Shown here piece after piece: positions 11,655 through 23,699 of a DNA stretch of 64,000 nt. Positions within the stretch are counted from its first letter, which is position 1. Each line of letters starts with the position of its first letter. The notes under the pieces are model-generated. The model was not told where the DNA came from. It searched no databases and worked only from the letters and a program-made list of their open reading frames with translations. The position numbers and the translations under genes were made by a program. Origin of the DNA: Aquatica leii (Eukaryota > Arthropoda > Insecta > Coleoptera > Lampyridae); contig CM069432.1 in assembly GCA_035610365.1 (NCBI GenBank), positions 111,867,529 through 111,931,528 of the forward strand, given 5' to 3'.

Positions 11655-13013
11655 ATTCAGGTCTATTATGTATCATAACCTTTAAAAATAAGGGTCAACC
11701 TTTATGTTAAAATAAAGTTTCAAAATAACTGATTTCCTAGCGTCTATTACTGAAATGGTATTACGTAGCAACCTTTAAAACAACGCTCGAAAGTAAACGT
11801 TATTTTTAATGCTTAACAGGATAGTAAGTTTTGAGCAGTTTTAAAGCAAGAAAGATGTTATGCAACTCATGTTTGTCGGAAAAAGATAGCAATATTTCAA
11901 AACAAAAACATGATTTATGGTGTTTATACTTTTCGTGATTTTAGTTTTACTTCAACGAAACGTCAAAAAATGTCAGAAAAGCAAAAAAAAAACCAAGCGT
12001 GCAGCTCGTTTAAAAATGCGAACGACGCAAATATCAAAAGCAGTGCACTTTCAAACATTTGGCAATTTAGATGATTTTTAGTTTTTTTGTTTTTTGTAAT
12101 AAGTAATTTTATAAATTAAACATATCAATAAATATAAATAATCTATTAGGATATTTTTATTAAGAAAAAAATAACTTGATAATTTCAAAATAAATATTTA
12201 CAAAGATCTACTAGCTAACTTACAATAAAATTAACGAAAACTTTGAATTACAATTTGCGAATTCTTCTTCCTTTAGCTAACTAGTTCTCATCTGTAAATA
12301 AAAACAAATAATTGATCATAACACATATCATAACACACTGCAACAGTTACCTCCTATAACATCTCTGTTCTGATGTTCTACAATCCGATCTCTTTGCGGT
12401 GTTGCTTCTTCTTCAAATTCTTGCAGTATTTCTTGTGGTATCTTACTTTCCACTGCCCATGTTGTGCAAAATCACACAAGAATAAACAATTTTTGCAGCT
12501 TTTACAGGGTTGTAATTGAGTGTTCTATGTTTTAAAACGCATCTAAATCTACTTTTTATTACACCAAAGTACCTTTCAATGCAGTTTCTTGCTTTAATGT
12601 GGAGAGTTCACTTCTGCATTTTCTGCCGGAGTTAACAGCCACGGTTGTAATGGATAGCCACTATCGCCTGTACAAGTTTATTTCAATAAAAATAAAAGTA
12701 ATTGTATAAACATTTTATAATAAATTATACATAAACAAATACTTACAATCCGCATTTTCTAATTGATTTAGAATAAAAACATTAATTAATCTGTTGTAAG
12801 CCATTTTTTCTTCTAACCACTATTTTAACGTCACCTATCAAAGCTCTTGTTATATTTTAAACTTTAATGGTTATGAAAACCATTATTTTAAAGTTAATGT
12901 TAAAATAACGATTTGTGAAAACGATACGTAATACCGGTTTGCCGAAAACCTTGATGTTATTTCATAACGGCCACCTTTAAAATAAAGTTTGTGATACATA
13001 ATAGGCCTGAATA
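11655..13013 (-). mobile_element. PIF/Harbinger element with long imperfect TIRs
   Basis: The left end ATTCAGGTCTATTATGTATC and the right end, read on the other strand as ATTCAGGCCTATTATGTATC, form terminal inverted repeats. Similarity continues inward (CCTTTAAAA, ATTACGTA, TTATTTTTAA/TTAAAATAA blocks) for over 100 bases. The minus strand inside encodes a HARBI1-like nuclease remnant (12328-12804). The three-base duplication expected for this superfamily is not clear. At about 1.36 kb it is much shorter than a full Harbinger element, so it is an internally deleted copy. Confidence 0.75.
12328..12804 (-). pseudogene. HARBI1-like Harbinger transposase, N-terminus joined to C-terminal core
   Basis: The minus strand starts ATG at 12804 (MAYNRLINVFILNQLENAD), then a GTAAGT donor-like site (12746-12741). 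The core resumes after TTGTACAG with DSGYPLQPWLLTP, KARNCIERYFGVIKSRFR and AAKIVYSCVILHNM, ending near 12328. DSGYPL carries the second catalytic Asp and the ARNCIERYFG block the catalytic Glu of the DDE_4 nuclease. The region with the first catalytic Asp is absent. A frame change occurs between ENAEVNSPH and IKARNCIER, and another after LHNM. Splicing from 12746 to 12668 would join the two parts in frame, so this may be an old intron or the scar of an internal deletion. Confidence 0.8.
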
Positions 13014-16000
13014 ATGGTTGTTCTTGGGTTAAACCTTAGAGCCACTACAAAAAAATAACTGTTTTTAACGTATGAGCGCAATAAAAATAATTACTGATAA
13101 TTGCTTGTGCAAATTTTAGTATCCTCAAAAAAGTCTTTGTTTTTGATCCTTCTCATTTTTCTCCGTTTTTTCCCCGTTTTAATTAAGTAAGATATAAATA
13201 TATTACTTAAGTATTTGTTCTATAAACAGACACCACTAAAAATGACAAAAAAAAACATAATTTGTTGAACAGTTTTATGTTTTATAATAAGGATACACAA
13301 AAACGCTAAGTCGCTAACTACCATCACAATGTGATTACAATTCTTTATGAGTAAAAGGAATGGCGGCGTTGCGAATAATATTCAAATTTTCTATATAACA
13401 ATAAATTGAAACATTTGGTCTGCAATGTTAGTGATATAAAGGTAGTTACATAACTATCAATTATACATAAAAATAGTAAACAAACGTATGGAATGTTAAG
13501 AATAAAATTATATTACAGTAATGTAAGCATACATATTATGTAAGTAAAGCGGTAACATTTACTATAATGAACCAATAAGAAGAAGAACGGATTTTTTTGG
13601 CACCAAATCATAAATTCGAACTAGAAAACAAGTAATTTGATTTTCAAATTCACTTTTTTTAGTCACCAACAAAAAAATCCATAATATGAATCATCTAAAA
13701 TAAAATATTTTTTTTATTTAAGATTATTCCTGAAAATTTGAATGAAAAAATAGTTTTCATTACACATTCATAAACCGTTTTCCGAGTCTTCGCACTTGTT
13801 GGTCTGCGCGAACTTCTACAAGTTCTTGGTCCTCTGTTAACGTCGGATGTTATTTAAAAGATCAATGTAAATACACTCTGAGGTATATACAGTCATAGAT
13901 GTGCACGAATGTATATACTGTGGAGCTGTAAAGTACATTACTTGATGGATATTCATCAATGCATGCTCAATAAATAAGTATGTATGTTCATTGTATCTCG
14001 TGTGCTATTTGGATAAGTTTAATTTGTCATATTTTGGTTATATATTTAATGAAATCGAAGAGAAAAATTTCAAAAAAGTTATAGCATGCTAGTAAGTCAA
14101 TACAAACGTGTACATATTACTTCAAAGTGGTTTTATGACAATATAACTTTAGAAAAAATATGTGGACATTCCTTCATTATTCTTTATAGGAAAGTCGTGT
14201 GGTGACCACACCAGTTTTTTTTAAATACAATAGTAGCCGTAATCAAATGCCTAAAATATCATAAAAAGACGTCGCTTTAATAAAAAGCTAATTGAGACCA
14301 TTTGTATCATATCTGATACCATATTAGTTGCATTCGGGCTCAATAAAACTAAATACAAAAACATAGCTCTAATGACTTTTACATTATATTTAATACTGTA
14401 TAAATACACTGTGTGCAGCGTTGCTCTAGTATGATTCCCACTTGAGTTAATTTTTGTGTCAAACTATTGATAGTTTTTGTATTAGAAGCATTTGTTGTTA
14501 AATCTGTTACAGTAGTAAAATTAGTTACCGTATAAAGGTTTTAATTCAAAACTAACTTTTTCAACAAAATATTGTATATGTTTACTCTAAGTAAATTAAG
14601 GTATTCTATTTTAACGGTATGAATATGAAAAGTCAATGTATATAAAAATGTAATAAAACATGTGTTTCTCTTAATTCGTAGGTACTATAAAATTCTATTT
14701 CAACGGACATTGACCTTCTACGCCATTTTTATACGGTAAACCCAATGGACTTGCTAAAGTAATCAAAGGTAATGCGCAATTTAAATTCACAGTGCAATCG
14801 ACACTTTTAAATAAATAATAATATGAAGTAATTTAGGTTTTTTTAAAAACAAAAATAAATATAAACGAACAGTTATTTTAATGAGTTTATTAAAAAAATG
14901 GCACAAAAATACCAAACGCAAATATTCGTTATTGTATATTACCATCATTGACGCACAAACATATTTTAAGTTTTACTATTTTTACATTTCCATTTCGTGT
15001 ACATGTACATACATACTTTAGAAAATTTCAGAAAGAATAAAGTTTAAAAATTCAATAGTGTTTTACTACCTATAAGATATTAAGTTACTGAAGACATAAA
15101 TGTATGCAGTAATTATCAATTTTGACCAGTTAAACACTTGTGCTTTTTGATTGTTTTAGTAATTCATTTTAAAGAGTTGAAATGGGAATTATGGATTGAC
15201 GTATTTTATGTGCGTCAACTAAGAAATTGCGTAGGATTACATTAATAAAGTCAGTAGTATTAAGGAATACTAGTTTAATATATAAGAGTTGCAACTATTT
15301 TTAATGATAGAAAATAATTTGACGTATTGTTTTTTATATAACATAAATTTTTGATTTATGCAAAAATTACGTTTTTTAATTAAATATCTTGAATGTAAAG
15401 TTTCTTATGCTGTCAAGTTTTACTTTTGTTTTATTATGATCTGAAGCTTTAGTTAGTTTAAAGTTTTAAAACAACCGTAAACAAAGCCACGCGAACTTTG
15501 CTAATATTTTTAAACACAGATGAATTGATTACATATGCTACTTTTAATTCAATTTATAATAATATAATAATATAACATTAATAAGGTATTATTTGTAAAA
15601 GGTATGATGTGCCAGATAATAGTTTTTAAAACTTGGAACAATATTAAAATAATTTACATAAACTTGTTTTTTAAAGTAATTCGATGGAATTTAAAATCCT
15701 ATCAAATCATTTTATTTTTGTATTAGTATTAATATTATAACAGTTTTAGAAGCGCTACTTTTCTTGATTGTGTTAGAATAACAACAGAACTTATTAAAAA
15801 AAAATAATATTGTTTTTTATTAACAAATGTTAGTAAAAAATACAATTTAAACGTTACATGAACCGAATGCAAAACGACTTCTTGCAGCTTGTAGAATTTT
15901 ATGAATAGTTTCATAAACGTTTAAATAATAATGATCTATTAGGTTTAACTTTCTGCACGTACGAAGTATAATTTTACTTAAGTATATGTTCAAAAGTATC

Positions 16001-16159
16001 GTATTTGGACAACCAAAAATTCACACATTTCTCTAGAAGAAAGATTGATGTGACGTAGTACTTAAGTTATTTTGCGAAACATTATTCAACCACTCACATC
16101 ACGCGAGCTTTAATTGATGCGATATTTGTATTGCTATTATCAAGAAAAATATTAGTTTC
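13014..16159. other. 3.1 kb of AT-rich DNA without supported genes
   Basis: No reading frame with a recognisable motif was found. A small inverted repeat lies at 13589-13680. A GC-richer patch at 13780-14010 with AATAAATAAG near its end (13968-13978) could be part of an old terminal repeat but has no partner here. Confidence 0.45.
13589..13680. repeat. Small inverted repeat (possible mini foldback)
   Basis: GGATTTTTTTGGCACC at the left is matched by CACCAACAAAAAAATCC read in reverse complement at the right, giving a hairpin with roughly a 15-bp imperfect stem over 92 bases. It may be a tiny MITE remnant. Confidence 0.4.
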
Positions 16160-16560
16160 TTTGGTATTTTTTTTAAGACATAGTAAGACGAATATTTTAA
16201 TAAATTGAGTTTAGATGACATATGAACTTGTTGAACGTAAAAGAACAATTTTGCCAAATGACAAACATGTCATCAACGTATTTGTACAGACAATTGAGTT
16301 TTAGATAAAATGTGGATAAAGCTTTTTTCTCAAAAATTTCCATAAATATATTAGCAACAAGCGATAAAAGCGGAGAACCCATGGCGGCTCCGGATGTTTG
16401 TGAGTAAAACTTTACAAACATTTTTAGATTATAGGTAGTATATCGCTTGAAATATTGTTCTCGTTGAATAAAGATCTAATAATGTTTATTGATTCAAGTG
16501 CCGGTACGTTAGTTAACAAAGACTCGACATTACAAATTTACTCAAAACAAATGAGTACAA
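16160..16560 (-). pseudogene. Penelope-like reverse transcriptase fragment
   Basis: On the minus strand the frame 16421-16197 reads FYSQTSGAAMGSPLLSLVAN, then IFMEIFEKKAL and CLYKYVDDMFVIW. AAMGSPLSP and the YVDD active-site box (two catalytic aspartates retained) with VIW after it identify the palm of a Penelope-like RT. Just upstream, in another frame, lies NVESLLTNVPALESINIIRS, the earlier RT block of the same family. The frames are offset and carry stops, so the copy is dead. The N-terminus, thumb and GIY-YIG domain are not recognisable, and the fragment is roughly 130 codons of a protein normally over 700. Confidence 0.82.
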
Positions 16561-17089
16561 ATACACTTTAGTATTAACGTAATCTAAAGCCATAAGTACA
16601 AATGTATTCGCGTACGAATACAGTTACGTCACACAGGTCTAAAGTAACGGTAGCGTCAAATTCGTAATAAAAAATACTTAAAAATATGGTATCATATACG
16701 GTATACTGATCAGTATAAATAATTTTAGCATCATTAAAAATTAAAAGTAGGTACGTGACTATGAAACAGTTCTAAATTAGGTATCAGATATGACTATGCT
16801 TATAATGTATACTAATTTAGTATAAAAGCAAACTAATTGCTTGCAGGTAAATCCGGCAACTGACAACGATATTATGTTATTATTTTTTAATAAAATTCTA
16901 TTCGTTACAATAGAAATTTTATTTTTCGTGAAGAAAGTAAAAACGTAAAGCGCATACATCTTTCAAACGAAGGGTAATTCCTTGAAAGCCGTATAGTAGT
17001 AGAGGCTCTACCTACTTTATACACTAAACTACTATAGTAAAGTATAAATTTAGGAGTTAAAGTGGCAATATTCATCAATTACTGTTTAC
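16561..17089. other. No supported gene
   Basis: AT-rich sequence following the RT fragment. It may include decayed Penelope sequence, but nothing can be aligned by eye. Confidence 0.35.
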
Positions 17090-17327
17090 ACTCACATTTA
17101 CGTAACATACATACTCATACTCATCAACCTAATTGAAATGATTACAACTACTCATACTCATTTTGTATGAGTACTGATTACAATTACGCATACTCATTTC
17201 ATACGAATACTGTTTACAACTACTCATACTCACTTTTGTACTGATTACATGTACTTTACTCATACTCATAGAGTATCATTACATTGTATTCGTAATCAAT
17301 ACTTATAAGTACAGTTGCCCAAAACTG
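17090..17327. repeat. Degenerate TACTCATACTCAT repeat, possible hAT MITE
   Basis: The words ACTCATACTCAT and GATTACAACTAC recur at 17111, 17145, 17191 and 17223. The right edge reads, on the other strand, CAGTTTTGGGCAACTG, resembling hAT-type termini. No matching left end or 8-bp duplication was found. Confidence 0.4.
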
Positions 17328-18647
17328 GCGCTGACAATAAGTCGAAGAAAAATATCAGACTTAAGAATTTTATCCAAGCATTTCCCAATCTTCTTGCAGA
17401 AGAAATCCGCTTCTAACTACAAAAATTCTTTTCCAAAGTAACATTTTAAAATCGGAATTTTTCGCATGAAAATCTCTTAAACAAGATAAATTTATAGTCA
17501 TTTTTGAACCTGACAAAGACGATACGGTTATCATAAATTAATCAGATTATGATTACAAGATCTACAATCTTCTAGCAGACGGGCCGTATAAATTAATTTC
17601 CTAAGATTCTTTTTCGTCTATTGAAAGAGCACTTTCCAAACTTATAAAAGAGTTGTCAAAGATTCTAAAACTCTTCGATTTTAGGGATTACCAACAGAAA
17701 CATCAATAATGTATTTATTTTGCAACACGTTCAACAAAAATGACAGGTTATATTAGTACAAAAGCATAAAAAATTACACATGTCTATATTTTAGCGTTAA
17801 AAAACCAGTATTAAAAAAAATTGTGTTATACAATTTTAAACAAAAGTTTACATTAACAAATTATTTTATTACTGACGTTGATATTAACATATTCGATTTT
17901 ATTAATAAGAAAATACTCATCGTTATAGCAAATTGTGAAGCAAACGCAAACATTAGTATTTACAATAGATATATGGAAGTAGACTGCAGACCGATATGTC
18001 TAAACGAAACTACGGTTAACTTTACAATAATATCGGTTTGTTTGTTAACTAAAATAATATAGTAGCAAATATAGAGTTAAAATTACGATTTATTAATACG
18101 TAAAAATGAAATATACGTTTTCTAGTTCTAGGTATCATGAAATAATATAAAAATAATCGTCTAATACTTTTATTTTTTAAGTTAATTTCAGCATAGTTGT
18201 ATTTGTTTTAATCACAACAGTTACCTTTTATTGAAAAAAATCTATAATGTAATTTAAATTAACAAAATTAACAATGGTTTTTAAAGTTGAATTAAATCAT
18301 GTTATTAAAAGTCTAAATGCAACAACTTTTTTATTTGGTTTTAATATTTACTCAATTAACATTATTTTTAATTAAAAAATTTTTTAAATACTGAATTATT
18401 ATTAATATTATTAAAAAATGACTAATTTTATATTTAGTCTGATTTATAACACTACTCAGATAAGACAAAATTAATTAAGTTATGAACGTATTATAAATTT
18501 TTGTTAACTGTTTTGGTATATTTGTCACAGTTACTAAGTTAAAATCTTAAGCAAAAACTATAAAAAAATTCTGTATTGTATTGAAACTAATAAGAATTGG
18601 TTTTAAAAATACGTATGGGTTTTTATTGAAAATTGATTAGAAACATA
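17328..18647. other. AT-rich DNA without supported genes
   Basis: No element or conserved reading frame was identified. The 79-codon frame at 17823-18062 is unrecognised. Confidence 0.45.
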
Positions 18648-19345
18648 CAGTTTACTTAAGTTAACCAGGGACCCGGAAAATATGTGAACTAAATTTAAAA
18701 CTTTGTGGTGGCAAAATCGTAGCAGGTATCTTTCCTAACAACACTTTGTATTTACTCGTGTTATTGTTGTTTCATATTAGACTTTTATTCAGATTTATTA
18801 AGTAGTTTCTTAAAAACTAATTATACTGTGCATTCTTCCTAAAACGGTACAAAATTCTTATTCTAAATAATTAAAATAACCTTATTATCAACAACGTTAA
18901 TTTTTTTTTGGATTAATTTAAAATTGTGTAGTTTTCACGTTTATTTTTTTAGTACATCAACTTCAATTATAATTGGATTTGAATTATATTTATTGTTATT
19001 GTATTAAAATTTATTATTATTATTGTTTAAACCTTAAATTTGTAAATGTTGAAGTACAAGGAAAACAATTTCTAAATTGTAGAATGTCTGCAAATTTAGT
19101 AATCAATAATTTAAAAAATGTGATTGAAAATTTTCATCCTTACTTGTGTAAAACAACACATAAGTAAAGATCAATTATTTTTTCTGAAATTATATTATTA
19201 TTATATTTGAATAGAAAAGCTATATAATGTAATTTACATGACTTAAAATATTTAAATTTACCACCAAAATACTTTTTTAAACTTGAGTTTCCAAGCCGGC
19301 ACATGCATTTGTAAGCAGTCGCTTATTGCTAAGCTAAGCCGACAG
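18648..19345. mobile_element. Short non-autonomous Tc1/mariner derivative
   Basis: It begins TA + CAGTTTACTTAAGTTAACC, then GGACCCGGAAAATATGTGAA, closely following the left end of the element at 44016 (CAG..., GTCCCCGAAAAATATCTGAA). The right part has TTTACCACCAAAATACTTTT, the same subterminal block as CCACCAAAATACTTTTT near 45281. The interior has no transposase. The outer right boundary is approximate, and the right CAG end is degraded. Confidence 0.5.
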
Positions 19346-21704
19346 TAAGTAAAACTTAGTTAACAATTATATTTGATCTTAATGTGTTAAAGTAAAATAG
19401 GTTTTAAGTTTAAAAAGAATTATTATTCCAATAATTGTTATTAATTATATCTAATTCAAATTTAGTATTTATCGGTGTTTAAGCAAAAATAATCAAGGTT
19501 TATCTGTTTTAGCGGTTACATCGGTACCTATTTCTTTCAAAACGCAAGAACTAATACGTGATAATTTTTATAAATAGATTTAGCTTTTCTTACAAAAAAC
19601 TTTATATAAAATTCAATATATTTGAATTTTTAAATGCAATTCTGTACAAAATTGCCTTATTTGAGTCACAGACATAAATTAAAAACGTATTAACATCACA
19701 GGGATTTGTAGTAATTTTATTTAATAATTAAATGGTTATTCACTGCTTACTGTTATTATATTGTTACGGTTATCAAACAATGTCTTAAAGTAATCATAAT
19801 AAGCAACTTACTTGTACGTACATATTTATTTTTCTTGTCTTGTTGTTTTTGTTTTGTTTTAAAAATGGCAACATTTTTTCTATTCTACTGGAACTGTATT
19901 GTTTCATACCAGAACACAGTAACTGAAGTTAGCAGACGCAAAACAAATTGGTGTTACTTAAACAACTAATTAGTTTAGAAACATATTTGGTTTGTGCTGA
20001 GTACTTTCAAGTTGGTTCATACGTTTTTCAATAAAAACGGAGAATACCGAATAATAAATTAGAAAGTAAAATTTTTTATGCAATTTCTAATTAATAACCC
20101 TGATGTTACAATGAGATAAAATCTTTTAAATTTAATCAGATTTTAATTCTAAACGGGTAGCTGAGATGTCAGAAACGAAATGGCTACTCAGCGAGGCGTT
20201 CAATCCGCTGAACAATATAAGAGTACCAAAGTTGCACTCATTTACAGTGCTGTACAAAATGTTTTTGTTAAGTAAAAATTTATTAATAAAGACAGGTACA
20301 AACTCAACACACAATTATTTTAAATAAATTATTGTAATTTCTTTAGTTGTTTATTTATTTAATAGCAGCATTTTATTAAAAAAATGAAACGTGGGAGCAT
20401 AGGCTGACGAAAGAAGTAAAATTTCTTTGCTAGTTAAGTTCTTTTACTTTTATTGATAAAAAACTAAAATTCCTGTTCAAAACACTTTATAAACACAAAC
20501 AAAAACAAAAAAAAATTAAAAGTCAGAATAGCTCATGTCAATATAAGAGTCAGAAATGTAAATAATAAAATATATTTTTTTTGCGACTGTTCTGTCATTT
20601 TTTTTCGTTACGTTGCAAATAAATTTCAGATTTACCCTCGCTAAAAAAATACACATTAAAAATAACATAAGAAGTTTCTTTAATTTCTAAATAGATAAAA
20701 ATGTATTTATAATTGGCATACAACTAATTACAAAAAACATGTATCAACATTATATATTTTTCTAAATACTGTATATAAATCATTGACATTTAAATCAGAA
20801 AAATCTACGTTTTAATGTTTTGTTAAAAATAACAAAAACAATAAAATAAGAAATTTATTGTCACTAAAACTATTTGTAAATAAATAGTAATAAATTGTCC
20901 CTGTAATAAAATATTTAAAATAAGATAATAAAATTTGCAGAAAAAAAATTGTATTTATTTAGAGGTATACAAAAAAAGTAAAGCACCGTTTCCTAAATTA
21001 CAATTAGTTACGTTAAATATTTTTTAACAAATATTTTTGTAAATGTTAAAAACATTTTAAAACAAGAATTATAGTTGTGTATTAAAAAATTTAAACGCAA
21101 TATTTTAAGTATTAAATATTCTAACTTAAAGCGAAAAGAAGAATATTTATTTTAGTATTAGTAGTAGTATAAAATAATATATTATACAGAGTTGTCCGCT
21201 TGCTCCCTTTTTCTCAATAGTAACTTTAATAATAATCTTATAAAAAAGTTAGGGTATATTTTTTGTTCAGATGTTTTTCGTTAACTTCAGAAAGTTTTGA
21301 GCCGCGGTTTCAATCGCCTCTGTACAGGACCGTACTAGTTTTTTAAATTAAATACCCTATATATTTTGGTATTTTTGAAATGTATATTTGAATTTCGGTT
21401 AAGTGTTTTCAAACTTTTACCTACTTTACTATACTGGTTTAGAAGAAAAAAATTTTTTTTAAAGATTCTCGCTAAAATTAACATTCAATAAAAAAATTAA
21501 GATAAGAACGTCTTTTAAAAACATTTCAAAAACGTCTCACAGGCCAGAATTACGTTGCAAAATCAATATTAGAACAACACTCAAAAATGTTTGAAAAATA
21601 TTTATAATACTATTTATATATATTTATAATATTTTACAAATCTTACATTAATGTATAGAAAATGTATAATAAACGTTTTTTTTTTAATATCACAGTATGA
21701 TTAA
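19346..21704. other. 2.3 kb of AT-rich DNA without supported genes
   Basis: No gene was found. A short patch at 21500-21590 with iterated ACGTC and AAACATTTC words resembles the iterated-word elements noted elsewhere, but its ends cannot be placed. Confidence 0.4.
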
Positions 21705-22278
21705 GAGCCGGTTCTACAATCATGGTATAAACGTAAGTTTAGTTATATTTACATTAATTTTAAAATACTGACATATTTGGTTGTTAAATATATTTATGCT
21801 AACCAATAATATGACAGCATATTACAATCAAACTAAGTATAACCAGTGTTGTAAATTATCTATATAAATTTATATAGATAAATTAATCTAGATTAATATT
21901 TTTTATCTATTTATATGTATCTATATACTATCTAAAATATATAAGTTATATGTATCTGTATATATATAATTTTTTATTTAAATAAAATTTATAAAAATCC
22001 AGTGTTTTGTAAAATTCAAGTTACAATATGTATGTTTTTCTTCAGTAATTTCTCACATTCCATAGTAGTTCTTCAAATGAACTCCATCTATCGTTATTAC
22101 TACCTAGATTATTTCATCTATTATCTGTTATCTATATAAACTTTAAATAGTTTATCTATTATCTAATACTAGATAACTCTTGCAAGAAAACAAAAAATTA
22201 TCTGTATCTATATAAATTAAAACTTATCTATTTACAACACTGAGTATAACATTTATACCACGATTATAAAACTAGTTC
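21705..22278. mobile_element. Foldback (palindromic) MITE, Harbinger-like, split by a hAT MITE
   Basis: The left arm GAGCCGGTTCTACAATCATGG and right arm (other strand) GAACTAGTTTTATAATCGTGG continue as an imperfect palindrome. TAA stands outside both ends (21702-21704 and 22279-22281), as expected for a PIF/Harbinger-type 3-bp duplication. The central hairpin contains CTGACATATTTGGTTGTTA paired with GCTAACCAATAATATGACAG. The hAT MITE at 21844-22242 lies within the right arm. Removing it leaves an element of about 167 bp plus one 8-bp duplication. Confidence 0.75.
21844..22242. mobile_element. hAT-type MITE, copy 1, with perfect 8-bp duplication
   Basis: Ends are CAGTGTTGTAAATTATC at the left and, on the other strand, CAGTGTTGTAAATAGATAAG at the right. 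The target duplication AGTATAAC is perfect at 21836-21843 and 22243-22250. The interior is rich in TATCTA/TAGATA words. The length is 399 bp with no coding capacity. An 8-bp duplication with CAGTG termini marks it as hAT-mobilised. A second copy lies at 54376-54782. Confidence 0.93.
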
Positions 22279-23139
22279 TAAAATACTTACAAAAGAGAGA
22301 ATACAATCTTTGTGCGTTCAAAATACTTTAATATAATGTAACTGCAAACGCATTTGGTGCTTTATAACAAAAATAACACATTAATATAAGCAAAGCAAAC
22401 ATTATTCATGTACCTCTTTGTGTAGAAACGCAAAAATTAGAACAACTACAAATCAAAGATTTTGATATTTGGTGCACACAAAATGCTTTATATGCATAAA
22501 TACATACCACGATTAATTAGTTATGTGCATCTTTAAATTTCTCATTTGGCTAACCGTATCAGTTTAATAACCATAAAACGTCACAAAGAATGGAAATCAC
22601 AAAGTACATCAAAAGAATGTATGAGTGTACCACTGTAACAAATAATATTACACTTCAGCAAAACTTTCTTACAACGAAATACTTACCAGGCATAATAAAT
22701 GCAGACAATTTCTGAGGTATACTAAAAATATCTATTTGAATTTCATTAGAAGGCAAATTAGAAATCTATAAAACTGATACATACCTTAACCATACATTAC
22801 ACAGCATAGCGAGTACTACTATACTACTATAGAATTTGTTAATTTGTTAAAGCTTAAAATATAATGCAATTATGCAAGGTCTAACACAATCGTCATGTTT
22901 TGTTCACGCAGAAACTGGTACTTTGCGCAAGTGCAGTTATAAGTATTTAATTCAAATTTGCAAGAAAGTTTTAGAAAAACGAAAATGTTTATGTATTTAT
23001 TAATAATATATAACAAAATTTTATATAAATGTTTTTTTTTGATACAATATATAAAAGAAAAAAGTGTATAGATGAAAACAAACAAAAGTATAATATCTAA
23101 TAAAGTAAAAAGATTTTTTGTTACTAAAAAAAATGTTTT
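22279..23139. other. AT-rich DNA without supported genes
   Basis: The 92-codon minus-strand frame at 22870-23148 is Phe/Ile/Leu-rich in the way of AT-rich noise. No motif was recognised. Confidence 0.45.
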
Positions 23140-23272
23140 AGAAAACAATTTTGAAATACTTCAATATCAACGTTTAAATAAAATATTTGCAACAAAAATA
23201 TATTTTGAAAAACAACTATTTTAAGACGTAATGTTTTTAGAACATGAAAAAAACGTTTTCTTGTTGACTGGG
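23140..23272. repeat. CCCAG-type element end with iterated words
   Basis: The right edge, read on the other strand, begins CCCAGTCAACAAGAAAACG and is followed by words such as AACGTTT, AAAACATTACGTC and AAAATAGTTG. The opposite end was not found. The terminus resembles those at 43181/45847 and 62731. Confidence 0.4.
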
Positions 23273-23699
23273 ATACTTTGTGACATGGAAATTGCAACAC
23301 CAAGAAGTGGTAAAAATTTTGTGACCAAACTTGGTGGGAAGGTTTAGCTACTCAGTTCAGAGGTAATAAATAATTAAGATTTTATTCAGAAGGATAAAGT
23401 GGTAATGGCATATCTAACTTTTTTGTTTTTACTACTTCATTATCGTGAGTGTGTATTTTGTGCGAGTCATGGTTAATGATAATATTGTTTTTTGTGGAAT
23501 AGGAAAAACCAAAGTCGTCGTAGACAAGGAACTGGAGGACGGAGGCAAACAAATGAGGTGCAGAGCCGCCATCTTTGACATATGGCAATAGAAGACCCAT
23601 TTTCAAGTACCAGATTAATTACTGATAAGGTAATAAAAGTCGTTCTATAACCTTTCGAACAGTTTACCGTGAAATCAAAAGTTTTGGATTGCAATCCTA

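Noticed and set aside
17085-17300. CRISPR-like array from the spaced ACTCATACTCAT words
   Set aside because: Spacing and unit sequence are irregular, the genome is eukaryotic, and the words fit a degenerate simple repeat or MITE.
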